Shown: positions 34,467 to 44,003 of the stretch, in pieces
Numbering within the stretch: position 1 is the stretch's first letter
Layout: each line of letters begins with the position of its first letter
DNA from: Deltaproteobacteria bacterium UBA4427
GTDB lineage: Bacteria > Myxococcota_A > UBA9160 > UBA4427
Assembly (NCBI GenBank): GCA_002390675.1
Contig: DGPZ01000003.1
Span: 17,985-81,984 of the forward strand
Direction: 5' to 3'
DNA length: 64,000 nucleotides
Translations under genes and position numbers: made by a program
The notes under the pieces: generated by a model
The model's database searches: none
Seen by the model: only the letters and a program-made list of their open reading frames with translations
What the model was told of the DNA's origin: nothing

Positions 34467-35115
34467 GCCAATTGTCTGGTGGATACTCGAGGCGGTCGCG
34501 GTCGCCGGCCTGTTAGTTGCCGAACGTCGAGGCTTTCGCCAAGCCATTATTTTGTCCAAGATGACCGCCTCCTCGACCTTCCTCGGGTATGCGGTAGCAC
34601 TAGGCGCTTTCGATACGGGAACGGGCTCGCTCCTGTTTTTGGGGCTCGCACTTTGCTGGCTCGGCGACGCGCTCCTTTTACCACCTGGGCAGACGATTTG
34701 GTTCCAGCTGGGAATTGGCTCATTCCTGCTCGGGCATGTCGCCTATGCGGCCACGTTCCTCGGCCTCGGATTCCACTTCCCCACCCTGACCGTCGCTGCA
34801 GCAATTATCTCCTCAGCAAGCTGGATAGTGCTAGGCTGGCTTCGCCCGAAAGTTCCCGCCGATTTATCGGTCGCCGTCCAGAGTTACGTAGTCGTCATAG
34901 GAACGATGGTCGCCTGCTCGTTGGGCGCGTTCGCCGCGGGTGCACCTTGCGCGGTCGCGACAGGCGCAATGTTATTCGCAACCTCCGACCTCTCCGTAGC
35001 CCGGGAACGCTTCGTCTCTCAAAGCTTCCTGAATTCAGCGTGGGGACTCCCAGCCTACTTCGCTGCGCAGATGATCCTTGCGGGAAGTATCCCGGCCATG
35101 ACCAGCGGATCCTAG
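34444..35115 (+). CDS. YhhN family membrane protein (lysoplasmalogenase-like)
   Basis: About 223 residues, mostly hydrophobic, with seven or eight predicted helices. 'GLALCWLGDALLLPPGQTIW' and 'GAMLFATSDLSVARERF' are the conserved Asp-containing segments of the YhhN/TMEM86 family, whose animal members hydrolyse the vinyl ether of lysoplasmalogen. The start is taken as ATG 34444, overlapping the MFS gene by 23 bases; a GTG nine bases later is possible. Activity in bacteria is not well established. Confidence 0.8.
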   Translation: MDCVPSIEPIVWWILEAVAVAGLLVAERRGFRQAIILSKMTASSTFLGYAVALGAFDTGTGSLLFLGLALCWLGDALLLPPGQTIWFQLGIGSFLLGHVAYAATFLGLGFHFPTLTVAAAIISSASWIVLGWLRPKVPADLSVAVQSYVVVIGTMVACSLGAFAAGAPCAVATGAMLFATSDLSVARERFVSQSFLNSAWGLPAYFAAQMILAGSIPAMTSGS

Positions 35116-35409
35116 TCTGCAACGCTCCTTCGCCCGCGACCGAAGCTTCTCTTTTTGGTCTGAAATGTGCTTCGTAAGACTAGACCGCGACGGATGGGTA
35201 CCTGAGGGGTTCCTCGTCTTCTCAAAACCCTTATGAGCTTCACGGATGGTGGACCCAATTCCTGCTGGATCTAGCGGGTATGGCCCCTCTCCCACGAACA
35301 GGGCTCCGAAACGTTGAACCAACACAATCTAAGACTCAACGGGGAGACGATCTGGCCTGCGGACTTCCAGGCTAGGGAATCTGCCGAAGATCACGCGCAG
35401 CCCAAACAA
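35116..35409. other. Noncoding stretch between convergent YhhN and sucD
   Basis: About 290 bases with no credible gene lie before the sucD terminator. Short stems such as GAGG/CCTC near 35200 are too weak to call a terminator for the YhhN gene. I see nothing else here. Confidence 0.4.
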
Positions 35410-35455
35410 GAAACCGCCCGCCTCTCCTCGGTCACGAGGGAAGACGGGCGGTTTC
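35410..35455 (-). terminator. Terminator of sucCD
   Basis: A perfect 11-bp stem, GAAACCGCCCG (35410-35420) with CGGGCGGTTTC (35445-35455), encloses a second small stem CCTCG/CGAGG. Read leftward it is followed by TTGTTTGGG. It lies 70 bases past the sucD stop. Confidence 0.65.
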
Positions 35456-35524
35456 GAAGGGCTTGGCAATCGCGACCGGACGAAATCGGGCAGTTACCCG
35501 TCGACCTAACGCTTTGCTCGTAAC

Positions 35525-36403
35525 CTAACCAGCGAGCCCCGGCGCGTGCTTCGCGAGGGTTTCCCCGATCTCCGCAGGAGAAGCTGAAACGGCAACCCCT
35601 GATGCTTCGAGCGCCGCGATCTTGTCACTCGCTTTACCCTTGCCACCTGCGATGATCGCGCCTGCGTGGCCCATACGCTTTCCAGGCGGTGCGTTCTGAC
35701 CCGCAATAAAGGCTGCGACCGGCTTATCCATATTCGACTTCACGAACTCGGCCGCTTCTTCTTCCGCAGAGCCACCGATTTCGCCGATCATGACAACCGC
35801 CTTCGTGTCGGGATCCGCCTGGAAGAGCGCGAGGGCATCGATGAAGTTGGTTCCGATGACCGGGTCACCTCCAATTCCGACGCAGCTCGACTGGCCAATT
35901 CCCAGTCGCGAGAGCTGATCGACCGCTTCGTAGGTCAGCGTGCCCGAGCGAGACACAACACCGACGGGGCCAGGTCGCGTGATTGCGGCAGGCATAATGC
36001 CTATTCGGCATTGCCCGGGCGTCACGACACCAGGACAGTTCGGGCCGAGTAGCCGTGTCCGACTTCCGCGAAGAGCGGCCTTGGCACGCGCCATATCTAC
36101 AACGGGAATGCCTTCAGTGATGCAAACCACGAGGTCGAGGTCGTTCTCGGCAGCCTCAAGGATGGCATCTGCAGCACCCGGCGGCGGTACGAAGATCACG
36201 GAAGCGTTGGCGCCGGTAGCGGCCTTCGCTTCTGCAACTGTGTTGAAGATCGGGAATCCATCCTTCTCCGTTCCTCCCTTACCGGGATGAACGCCGCCAA
36301 CGACCTGCGTGCCGTAGTCACGCGAGAGGCCTGCATGAAAAGTACCCATATTGCCCATGCCCTGAATAATGAGCTTGGTGTTCTTGTCGCAGAGAATGGA
36401 CAT
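35525..36403 (-). CDS. sucD: Succinyl-CoA ligase alpha subunit
   Basis: SucD carries the phospho-histidine and CoA site of the TCA-cycle enzyme. It shows 'LIIQGMGNMGTFHAGLSRDY', 'VIFVPPPGAADAILEAAEND', 'RLLGPNCPGVVTPGQCRIGI' and the active-site His in 'GKRMGHAGAIIAGGKGKAS'. The 292-residue length is typical. It starts one base after the sucC stop. Confidence 0.97.
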   Translation of the reverse strand: MSILCDKNTKLIIQGMGNMGTFHAGLSRDYGTQVVGGVHPGKGGTEKDGFPIFNTVAEAKAATGANASVIFVPPPGAADAILEAAENDLDLVVCITEGIPVVDMARAKAALRGSRTRLLGPNCPGVVTPGQCRIGIMPAAITRPGPVGVVSRSGTLTYEAVDQLSRLGIGQSSCVGIGGDPVIGTNFIDALALFQADPDTKAVVMIGEIGGSAEEEAAEFVKSNMDKPVAAFIAGQNAPPGKRMGHAGAIIAGGKGKASDKIAALEASGVAVSASPAEIGETLAKHAPGLAG

Positions 36404-36404
36404 A

Positions 36405-37574
36405 TTAGGCGGCCCCCTTCACAGCGGCGACGACAGCCTCGCCCGCTTCCTTCAGCGTTTCCGCCGGCGTGATGTTCAAATTTGACTGCGCGAGGATTTC
36501 TCGACCTTCTATGGACTTCGTTCCCTGCAGCCGGACGACGAGCGGCACGGTCACGCCGAGGTCGCTCGCTGCGGCTACAACACCCTCTGCGATCAAATCG
36601 CAGCGGACGATACCACCGAAGATGTTGACCAAGATGGCCTTCACGTTGTCGTCGCGAAGGATCAGCTTGAATGCTTCCTTCACCTTCTCTTTGTCGGCGC
36701 CTCCGCCCGCGTCCAAGAAGTTGGCCGGGGTGCCGCCGCAGTAGTGAATCATGTCGAGAGTCGCCATCGCGAGCCCCGCTCCGTTCACCATGCAGCCGAT
36801 GCTTCCGTCGAGCCCGACGTAGGCCAGATCGATTTCGTTGGCCGCGCGCTCGCGCTCGTCCTCCTCCTCGGGATCGCGCAGCTCTGCGACTTCCGGGTTT
36901 CGATAGAGCGCGTTGTCGTCGAAGTTGAGCTTGCCATCGAGCGCAAAAAGGTCGCCCTCCTGCGTCACGACGAGCGGGTTAATCTCGACCTGCGAGCAGT
37001 CCTTCTCAATGTAGAGATTGTAGAGACCGCGCACGAAGGGCACGAACTTCTTGACCAAATCGCCATCGAAGCCGAGCTGAAATCCGAGGTCTCGGATCTG
37101 ATAGTCGCGAAGACCGACATTAGGCTCGACGAGCGTCGTCAAGATTTTGTCAGGCGTGTTCTCGGCGACGACCTCGATCTCCATGCCGCCTTCAGTCGAT
37201 GCAACAACCGCGAACTTCTCTGCCGCACGATCAAACAGGATTGCGAGATAGAGTTCGTCCTTGATATTGCTTCCAGCTTCGACGTAGACCTTACGAACCA
37301 GCTTGCCTTCCGGCGGCGTCTGCGGAGTATGCAAAGTCATGCCGAGGATTTCGCTAGCTACTGTCTTCGCTTCTGCAGCGCTCTTGGCGAGCTTCACGCC
37401 GCCGCCCTTGCCGCGGCCACCTGCGTGCACCTGCGCCTTGACAACGACGACTGGGGTGCCGAGCGCCTTTGCTGCGCGCTCTGCTTCTTCTGGCGTAGTG
37501 GCGAGCTGTCCTTCCGGGACCGCTACGCCAAACTCCCGAAAGAGCCCCTTCGCCTGATACTCATGAACGTTCAT
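36405..37574 (-). CDS. sucC: Succinyl-CoA ligase beta subunit
   Basis: The ATP-grasp subunit, 389 residues. Key stretches are 'MNVHEYQAKGLFREFGVAVP', 'VVKAQVHAGGRGKGGGVKLA', 'GSIGCMVNGAGLAMATLDMI' and 'VNIFGGIVRCDLIAEGVVAA'. AGGAGAGATAA precedes the ATG. It makes succinyl-CoA or, in the oxidative direction, ATP or GTP. mdh lies just upstream and sucD just downstream. Confidence 0.97.
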   Translation of the reverse strand: MNVHEYQAKGLFREFGVAVPEGQLATTPEEAERAAKALGTPVVVVKAQVHAGGRGKGGGVKLAKSAAEAKTVASEILGMTLHTPQTPPEGKLVRKVYVEAGSNIKDELYLAILFDRAAEKFAVVASTEGGMEIEVVAENTPDKILTTLVEPNVGLRDYQIRDLGFQLGFDGDLVKKFVPFVRGLYNLYIEKDCSQVEINPLVVTQEGDLFALDGKLNFDDNALYRNPEVAELRDPEEEDERERAANEIDLAYVGLDGSIGCMVNGAGLAMATLDMIHYCGGTPANFLDAGGGADKEKVKEAFKLILRDDNVKAILVNIFGGIVRCDLIAEGVVAAASDLGVTVPLVVRLQGTKSIEGREILAQSNLNITPAETLKEAGEAVVAAVKGAA

Positions 37575-37641
37575 TTATCTCTCCTAGAGCTCGGCATAAC
37601 TGCCTAAAGCCCATATTAACTGCCAGAGCTCAAGTGGATTG

Positions 37642-38571
37642 CTAGAGCTCGATCTGACTAACGAGAGTTCGCACATGCTCGACGGAAGCATCGAACTGCG
37701 CCTGCTCGTCCGCGTCGAGGTCAACCTCGATAATCCGCTCGAGCCCCCCTGCGCCGATGACACACGGCACCCCGACGTATAGACCGTCGACACCGAACTC
37801 ACCTTCGCAAAGACACGCGCAAGCCAACACGCGCTTTTTATCTTTAAGGAAGCTCTCTGCCATTTCGAGCGCCGAAATCGCAGGAGACACGAACGCGGAT
37901 CCCGTCTTGAGCAGTCCGACGACCTCTCCGCCAGCACTCTTCGTGCGTGCGACCATCGCGTCGATACGCTCGCGAGAGATCAGCTTCTCCACCGGAATGC
38001 CGGCAACCGTCGTGTAACGAACCAACGGCACCATAGTATCGCCATGACCACCGAGAACCAGCGCCGTCACGTCCTTCACCGAAACACCCAGCTCCCAAGC
38101 AATGAAGCTTCGGAAGCGAGTCGAGTCGAGTACGCCGGCCATGCCAACTACGCGGTTCTTTGGGAAGCCAGAAACTTCCTTGAATGTATAAACCATCGCG
38201 TCGAGCGGGTTGGAAATCACAATCACGAACGCGTCGGGGGCATGGTCTCGAACGCCTGCGGCGACCTGCTTCATGATCGAGAGATTCGTGTTAAGCAAGT
38301 CATCGCGGCTCATGCCCGGCTTGCGCGCGAGTCCCGCAGTAATAATGACAACGTCTGCACCGGCGATCCCAGCGTAATCATTCACGCCGGTGATCGAGCA
38401 GTCACTACCGACGAGCGGCGCGCCTTCGGCCATGTCGAGCGCTTTACCCTGAGGCAATCCGTCAACGACGTCAAAAATGATGACGTCTCCGAGTTCACGA
38501 TAGGCTGCCTGCTCTGCGAGCACGCCACCAATATTTCCACCACCAATCAATGCGATCTTGGGCTTGGCCAT
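37642..38571 (-). CDS. mdh: Malate dehydrogenase (LDH-like type)
   Basis: A 309-residue NAD-dependent dehydrogenase that interconverts malate and oxaloacetate. The Rossmann start is 'KIALIGGGNIGGVLAEQAAY' with a GxGxxG fingerprint. 'AGLARKPGMSRDDLLNTNLS' holds the substrate-discriminating Arg loop, and 'LGGHGDTMVPLVRYTTVAGI' the catalytic His. Between its stop and sucC there are two copies of TAACTGCC and three AGAGCTC words within ~65 bases, perhaps traces of a small duplication. Confidence 0.96.
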   Translation of the reverse strand: MAKPKIALIGGGNIGGVLAEQAAYRELGDVIIFDVVDGLPQGKALDMAEGAPLVGSDCSITGVNDYAGIAGADVVIITAGLARKPGMSRDDLLNTNLSIMKQVAAGVRDHAPDAFVIVISNPLDAMVYTFKEVSGFPKNRVVGMAGVLDSTRFRSFIAWELGVSVKDVTALVLGGHGDTMVPLVRYTTVAGIPVEKLISRERIDAMVARTKSAGGEVVGLLKTGSAFVSPAISALEMAESFLKDKKRVLACACLCEGEFGVDGLYVGVPCVIGAGGLERIIEVDLDADEQAQFDASVEHVRTLVSQIEL

Positions 38572-38674
38572 GAGTCCCTCTCTACTCTTTTATGTGTTGG
38601 TATGTATTAGATGTGATGTAAGAGCCGAGCGAATGCCGGCACCTTATGAAAAACTAATGTGATGACAACTAAAA

Positions 38675-40489
38675 TCAGTCGTCGCTTTTTTTCTGAAGCC
38701 GCACGCGCAGCGAAAGTTCGTCGAGCTGATCTGCCTCAACGGTAGACGGGGCTTCCAACAACAGATCCTGACCTCGCTGAGTTTTCGGGAACGGGATCAC
38801 GTCACGCAGATTATCGAGGCCCGCGAGCTTCATCACCCAGCGGTCGAAGCCGAAGGCAAAGCCACCATGTGGCGGCGCGCCAATTTCGAGCGCGTCGAGC
38901 ATAAAGCCAAAGCTTTGCCTCATCTCTTCTTCGCCGTACCCCATGAGTCCGAGGATTTTCCGCTGAATGTCGGCGCGATGGTTACGAAGCGATCCGGAAC
39001 CAAGCTCCGTGCCATTTAAAACGACGTCGTAATGCGTGCCGCGAACCTTCTCGGGATCAGTATCGAGCAGATGCAGATCCTCTTCGACCGGTGCCACGAA
39101 GGGCTGATGAACATAGGTGAGCTGCCCGGCTTCGTTAGGCTCAAGTAACGGGAAGTCGACGACAAGCAACGCATCCCAATCCCGTCCATCGACGCGGCCA
39201 AGCTTCACACCGAGATCTTCACGCAAGCGGCTAAGAATAGTGTTCGCGCGGTCGCGCTTATCCGCCTGGAAGAAGATCACCATTCCGGGCTCCGTCTTGC
39301 AGCGTTCGCGAATTGCGTCCTTCTCAGGATCCCCGAGGAACTTTGTAATAGGTGACTTCCATTCGCCGTCCTCCTCCACTCGAATCCAGCCGAGTCCCTT
39401 GGCGCCAAGTTCCTTGCGCATCTGCTTCTCGAGGCGATCGATCTCGCCGCGGGAAAGCTCCTTCGCATTCGGAATAGGCAGGGCTTTCACGATTCCACCG
39501 TCCTCTGCGACACCACGAAACGCCTTAAACTCACTCGTCATAAACACGTCTGTTAGGTCAACCAGTTCGAGCAGAATTCGCGTATCCGGTTTATCACTGC
39601 CATATCGGTCCAAGGCATCGGCGTAGGTGATGCGCTTAAACGGCGCTTCGAGTTCCACGCCGCAGGATCGTGAGCCTTCGACAGTTACCTTCTCGAGCAC
39701 GGTCAGAATTTCTTCGACACCCACAAAGGAAAGTTCGAGGTCGACTTGGGTGAATTCCAGCTGGCGATCGGCGCGCTGATCCTCGTCGCGGAAGCAGCGA
39801 GCGATTTGGTAGTAGCGATCGCAGCCAGCGATCATGAAGAGCTGCTTCATAATCTGCGGCGATTGCGGCAGCGCGTAGAAATCCCCGGGCTGGAGTCGGG
39901 AGGGCACCAAAAAGTCACGTGCACCTTCCGGCGTCGCCCGCGAGAGCATCGGCGTTTCAATCTCGATGAAGTCCTGTGCGTTCAGCGAGGCGCGAACGGC
40001 CTGGGAAAGATCGTGCCTGAACTGCAGCGCGCGCTGAAGCGGCGGTCGACGCAGATCGTGGAGCCTGTTCTTTAGGCGCGTCTGCTCGTCGACTTCGGTC
40101 TCTTCGTCGATCGCGAACGGCGGCACAGTAGCCGCATTGAGAATCCGCAGCTCGCGTACGTTTACTTCGATCGTGCCCGTCGGCATGTTTGGATTGACCG
40201 TATCGTCGCTGCGTGACTCGATCTCACCGCGCACCATCAGAACCCATTCGTTTCGCAAACGATGGGCTCGCTCATGCGCCTCGGGAGCGGACTCCGGACG
40301 GAAGACCACCTGAACGGTGCCGGACTTGTCGCGTAAATCGACGAAAATCACCCCGCCGTGGTCTCGGCGATTATTCACCCAACCCGCGAGGACGACTTCA
40401 TCGCCTACCGAGGCTTGCATGATGTCGCCGCACTTAAAGGTGCGGCGAAGTGATCCCATTCCATCGAGCTCGACGCTCTGCGTGCTCAT
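38675..40489 (-). CDS. aspS: Aspartyl-tRNA synthetase
   Basis: A 604-residue bacterial-type class II AspRS. The N-terminal OB-fold has 'VLAGWVNNRRDHGGVIFVDL'; motif 2 is 'CFRDEDQRADRQLEFTQVD', followed by 'LELSFVGVEEI'. The GAD-type insertion domain follows, and motif 3 is 'GGFAFGFDRWVMKLAG'. The start at ATG 40489 is set by AGGAGCCGTG just before it. A promoter with a palindrome over its -35 lies about 280 bases upstream. It is 103 bases before mdh. Confidence 0.96.
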   Translation of the reverse strand: MSTQSVELDGMGSLRRTFKCGDIMQASVGDEVVLAGWVNNRRDHGGVIFVDLRDKSGTVQVVFRPESAPEAHERAHRLRNEWVLMVRGEIESRSDDTVNPNMPTGTIEVNVRELRILNAATVPPFAIDEETEVDEQTRLKNRLHDLRRPPLQRALQFRHDLSQAVRASLNAQDFIEIETPMLSRATPEGARDFLVPSRLQPGDFYALPQSPQIMKQLFMIAGCDRYYQIARCFRDEDQRADRQLEFTQVDLELSFVGVEEILTVLEKVTVEGSRSCGVELEAPFKRITYADALDRYGSDKPDTRILLELVDLTDVFMTSEFKAFRGVAEDGGIVKALPIPNAKELSRGEIDRLEKQMRKELGAKGLGWIRVEEDGEWKSPITKFLGDPEKDAIRERCKTEPGMVIFFQADKRDRANTILSRLREDLGVKLGRVDGRDWDALLVVDFPLLEPNEAGQLTYVHQPFVAPVEEDLHLLDTDPEKVRGTHYDVVLNGTELGSGSLRNHRADIQRKILGLMGYGEEEMRQSFGFMLDALEIGAPPHGGFAFGFDRWVMKLAGLDNLRDVIPFPKTQRGQDLLLEAPSTVEADQLDELSLRVRLQKKSDD

Positions 40490-40764
40490 CACGGCTCCTG
40501 AACCAGGCTGCTGGATATACGAAAGACCCACGCTCAAACGAAAAACCACGGCCGCAGTGAATGCGCGCGGAATAACGTCAGGAGCGAACGTCGGAGGGGG
40601 GATTCATGACCTGGCGAGCGAGGCGCGCACCGGTCCCCTCGGCGCCTTTCGTCGGGTCCCTACTGCGCGGATACGAAGAGAGAAGACGGGGCTAGGAGGA
40701 GGGGCGAGGGCAATTCGATCGAACGCGGTCTCTGGACCCGGAAAACGTTGCAAAATCGGTGAGT

Positions 40765-40796
40765 TGGATAGCAACACGGCCGATTGCTGTCAATCG
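40765..40796 (-). promoter_or_regulatory. Predicted aspS promoter with palindromic operator over the -35
   Basis: On the minus strand TTGACA (40788-40793) is 17 bases from TATCCA (40765-40770). The -35 lies inside the perfect palindrome CGATTG-N4-CAATCG (40781-40796). The implied leader to the aspS ATG is about 270 bases. The rest of the 40490-40890 gap holds no gene that I can see. Confidence 0.45.
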
Positions 40797-40890
40797 TTTC
40801 AGGGGCTGCTGAACGCGAGGACCGACGCTAGCCGCGAAGGCGCAGAGTCTTCAAAATCGAGCGGATCGGCCAGCCTGCGGCAGAACCCAA

Positions 40891-42330
40891 TCAATCCCCG
40901 AGATCGTTCGCCGAAGAGACACGGTTTCGTCCTCGGCTCTTGGCTCGGTACATCGCTTTATCCGCCGCATCCAGCAGCGGCTCACGACTCTCCCCATGAT
41001 CAGGGCAGGTCGCGACGCCGATCGAGATCGTGAGCCGAAGGGGTCCCTCGCTCCCGGCCTCGAAGAGATGGGTCTCAACACTCCTACGGATTCGCTCGGC
41101 GATCATCTCAGCAACGTCATGGGGGGTGTCGACCAACAGGATCGTGAATTCGTCTCCGCCGTAGCGGGCCAGCGTGTCGACCTGCCTCACACAGTCCTTC
41201 AGCAGCTGCGAAAGCACGCGCAGCGTCTCTGAACCAATCAGATGTCCATGCCGATCATTCACGATTTTGAAACGATCGAGGTCGAGGAAGAGGACGGACA
41301 GCGGATTGCCGTAGCGCGCTGCGCGCTGGATCTCGTTGTCGGCGGTCGCGAGCAGATAACGCGCGTTGTAGACGCCTGTGACGTCGTCGATAAACGCCCG
41401 CTCCTTCGCATGGTGATAGCGCTCTGCTGTGGCCAGCGCGGTGCTGGCCCGTCGTGCGATCGCTCGCGCGGCGGCGAGGTCGGAAGCATCGAAGCGACGC
41501 CCCTCCGAAAGAATCCAAACATGCCCCGCTTCCCGGTCGTCACCTCGCAAAGGCACGGAGAGCAAAGCGCCGGACGCGTCTAGGCCGACCTGCCCGAGCG
41601 CGTGATTCAGAGGCCCCCAGGGCACGACGCCCACTTCCCCCCTGCCCATCGTAGACTCGAGGGATTTTTCTTCTATCAGGAAACGGCTGAGCCGATCACG
41701 CGTCGCTTCGTCGAAGCCCCGAGCCGCGACCCCCGTGCTCTGCGGCGCCGGACTCTGCGCGAAGAATGCGATGCCGCGACGACAACCGAGACGGTCAAGC
41801 AGAAGCTCGAGGGCTAGCGAGTAGAGCTTCCCGGGTTCGAGGCAACTACTCAGGGGCTCGCAGGCCCGCTCGGTCTCGAGTTGCGAATGCAGATCCGCTC
41901 GCGATCGTTCCGCTTCGAGAAGCTGAGAAACGACGATAATGGCCATCGGAAGTGCATCCGCCTGCGCCACAGGGAGGCGGTAGATCGCTAGTCTACTCGT
42001 CGCTTCGACCACAACTTCGCCACCGGTATCAACCGAATGCGCGGAATCGGACATCGCGATTCGCGCCATCGCTGATCCCGGTTCTTCCCATTCGGCCCAA
42101 GCCTGATCTTTCAGAATGCCATCAGCACTCGCGCCAAGCCCCACCAAAATGAGATGCGGCGCGCCGCTGGAGGCTCGCGCGGCCGAGCCGACGTCCGGAA
42201 ATGCTGCGCAGGAAAAGCTCGAAGCTTTACCCGCCGCCGCGAGTCCCGCTGAAAGGCCGGCCACAATATGATCAGCACCCTGCCCGATCAGAAGAACGGG
42301 AATCGGCGCGTGTGAATCATGTTCGGACAA
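40891..42330 (-). CDS. Diguanylate cyclase with GAF-like sensory region
   Basis: A 479-residue cytoplasmic protein. Residues ~1-140 are a receiver-like pseudo-domain ('PIPVLLIGQGADHIVAGLSA'). A GAF-like region follows ('LYSLALELLLDRLGCRRGIA', 'GALLSVPLRGDDREAGHVW'). The GGDEF domain starts at 'FIDDVTGVYNARYLLATAD'; the active site 'LARYGGDEFTILLVD' is intact, and the inhibitory I-site RQVD sits five residues before it. It should make c-di-GMP with product inhibition. The start is TTG with GGAGGAGGCGAA before it. It follows the Ycf48-like gene by 63 bases. Confidence 0.92.
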   Translation of the reverse strand: MSEHDSHAPIPVLLIGQGADHIVAGLSAGLAAAGKASSFSCAAFPDVGSAARASSGAPHLILVGLGASADGILKDQAWAEWEEPGSAMARIAMSDSAHSVDTGGEVVVEATSRLAIYRLPVAQADALPMAIIVVSQLLEAERSRADLHSQLETERACEPLSSCLEPGKLYSLALELLLDRLGCRRGIAFFAQSPAPQSTGVAARGFDEATRDRLSRFLIEEKSLESTMGRGEVGVVPWGPLNHALGQVGLDASGALLSVPLRGDDREAGHVWILSEGRRFDASDLAAARAIARRASTALATAERYHHAKERAFIDDVTGVYNARYLLATADNEIQRAARYGNPLSVLFLDLDRFKIVNDRHGHLIGSETLRVLSQLLKDCVRQVDTLARYGGDEFTILLVDTPHDVAEMIAERIRRSVETHLFEAGSEGPLRLTISIGVATCPDHGESREPLLDAADKAMYRAKSRGRNRVSSANDLGD

Positions 42331-42393
42331 TTCGCCTCCTCCGGTCGTTGATCGTTTAGTGCGCGCAGACGTGAAACGCGGCGTTGGTCAGGA

Positions 42394-43950
42394 TTACCTT
42401 GTTATCGGAACCGAAGCCGCAGCTCTTGAGTCGGCGGGCGGAAGTGGCCTCAGGATGCGCCAGATTGCTCCCGCATCGCTGCTCCAAAGCATACGACCTT
42501 CATCTCCGACAGCGAGCAGCGTCCTCCCATCCGTCGACGCCGCAACATCTCGGATCGTCTCGAAAAATGCCTCGCCTGCGTGAATCATCGGGATTCGCCA
42601 GTCGATCGGCAATGATTCTTTGGGTGGCGGCTGCGACAGAAGCTCTCGCCCCTCTACGCGTACATCGACTGCGTCGGCCGATCTACCTGATGGAATGCCC
42701 AACCACAGGCCACCCTGCCTTCCCACTGCGACCCACCCTACAGCCGCCGCCTGAACTGCCAAGACATCGTGTTGGTCCGGCGAATTCACAGCACTCAAAG
42801 GCTCAGTCCAATCTGAAGCAGCAAAGACCCGGCCGCCTTCGGCAACCGCGAGAATCCCGACGCCATCCACCGAAATCGCGACATCTGTCCAAGTCAGTTG
42901 GGTTGCCGCCCGCACGATGGCGGAGGGATCCTCGCTGCGACGCTCCCGCCAATATCGTGTAAGGAAATCGGGATCGTCATCGAGATGATCCTCGTAGCCC
43001 CATGGCGGCGCCCCTCCTGTCTCAATCGCGACAGACGCAACTCCGGCAGCCTCCAGTCGCCCTCGGACCTCTTGGCCTCGTGCCTCGATCAGCGCAAAGA
43101 GTGCGCTCGGATCCTGGTCCTCCGCATAACGTTCAATCTCGGCCTGGGAGATTCGCGCTTCGACCTTCCAGCGAACGGGCTCCCCGTGAACGGACCTGAC
43201 GGCTGCCTCAAGGGCGCTTTGATCCGCCGAATCGAGTTCGACTCCACCCGTCCGGAAAACAAAAACAGGGATTCCAGCGGAGTCGGCAACCGGTACGGGT
43301 TCCCAAACTTCGCCAACGTCCGAAGACATCCGAAGGATATCTCCGATCGCATAACATTTGCCTAATGAACGATCGAAGCATCGCACACGGTTAGCCGAAT
43401 GCCTCGACTCCCCTGATGCCGCCCGCGCATCCGATCGTTCACTCGCAAGCCACGTCGCGCCACCGCTATTGGTCACGATCCATCCGCCCGAATCCGTTAG
43501 TGCGAGGGCTCGAAGATCATCGAGTGCGGCAAGTGAGCGAATTCGGTGATCCGTAGCTCGGCCAGGCAATCCTTGGCGAGTCCACGTATCGCCTCCGTTG
43601 TCGGTACGAAGAATCACGCCGGGCCCAGCAGCCCACCCCACCCGTTCGTCCACCATAGAAAGGTCTATCAGCCCCTCGACAGCCGGAGTATGCGCTCTCC
43701 TCCAAGTACGGCCCTGATCCGTGGTGAGGTAGATCTGACCCTCAGCCGAAACGACCAATCCGCGATCCGCTGAGATCACAGCGCTCGCAACGAGCGCACC
43801 GGTCGGCCAAACCTGAGACGGAGATCCCTCTGTACCGTCGTCACCACCCTCACAACCCATTGCGAAGGCGAGGCTCAGCAGAACTACCGCGCGCACGACA
43901 AGCATGCGCAGGTTTCGCGAGCCAATAGACCGGGTTCGAGCGACGGACAT
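42394..43950 (-). CDS. Ycf48-like/BNR beta-propeller lipoprotein with internal insertion
   Basis: A 518-residue secreted lipoprotein (lipobox 'LLSLAFAMGCEGGDDG'). Repeats with the Asp-box look of Ycf48/BNR propellers are 'LTTDQGRTWRRAHTP', 'ILRTDNGGDTWTRQGLPG' and 'IVTNSGGATWLAS', and at the C-terminus 'LWSSDAGAIWRILRPLP'. Roughly residues 230-340 are not propeller-like: a helical, charged stretch ('RISQAEIERYAEDQDPSALF', 'LTRYWRERRSEDPSA') breaks the fold. Function unknown; Ycf48 relatives assist photosystem assembly, which is not implied here. It lies 53 bases after the PAS gene. Confidence 0.7.
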   Translation of the reverse strand: MSVARTRSIGSRNLRMLVVRAVVLLSLAFAMGCEGGDDGTEGSPSQVWPTGALVASAVISADRGLVVSAEGQIYLTTDQGRTWRRAHTPAVEGLIDLSMVDERVGWAAGPGVILRTDNGGDTWTRQGLPGRATDHRIRSLAALDDLRALALTDSGGWIVTNSGGATWLASERSDARAASGESRHSANRVRCFDRSLGKCYAIGDILRMSSDVGEVWEPVPVADSAGIPVFVFRTGGVELDSADQSALEAAVRSVHGEPVRWKVEARISQAEIERYAEDQDPSALFALIEARGQEVRGRLEAAGVASVAIETGGAPPWGYEDHLDDDPDFLTRYWRERRSEDPSAIVRAATQLTWTDVAISVDGVGILAVAEGGRVFAASDWTEPLSAVNSPDQHDVLAVQAAAVGWVAVGRQGGLWLGIPSGRSADAVDVRVEGRELLSQPPPKESLPIDWRIPMIHAGEAFFETIRDVAASTDGRTLLAVGDEGRMLWSSDAGAIWRILRPLPPADSRAAASVPITR

Positions 43951-44003
43951 GGGCGCTAAGGATACGCAGCCCGTCACGTTCCGGCGAGTGGAGGCAGCTC
44001 GCC

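Noticed and set aside
37586..37650. AGAGCTC and TAACTGCC repeats between mdh and sucC
   Set aside because: Too short and few to call a repeat family; noted with mdh only.
40490..40770. T-box riboswitch in the aspS leader
   Set aside because: A partly similar GGGACCGGTGCGCG word is present, but the conserved T-box core TGGNACCGCG and a specifier loop are not found.
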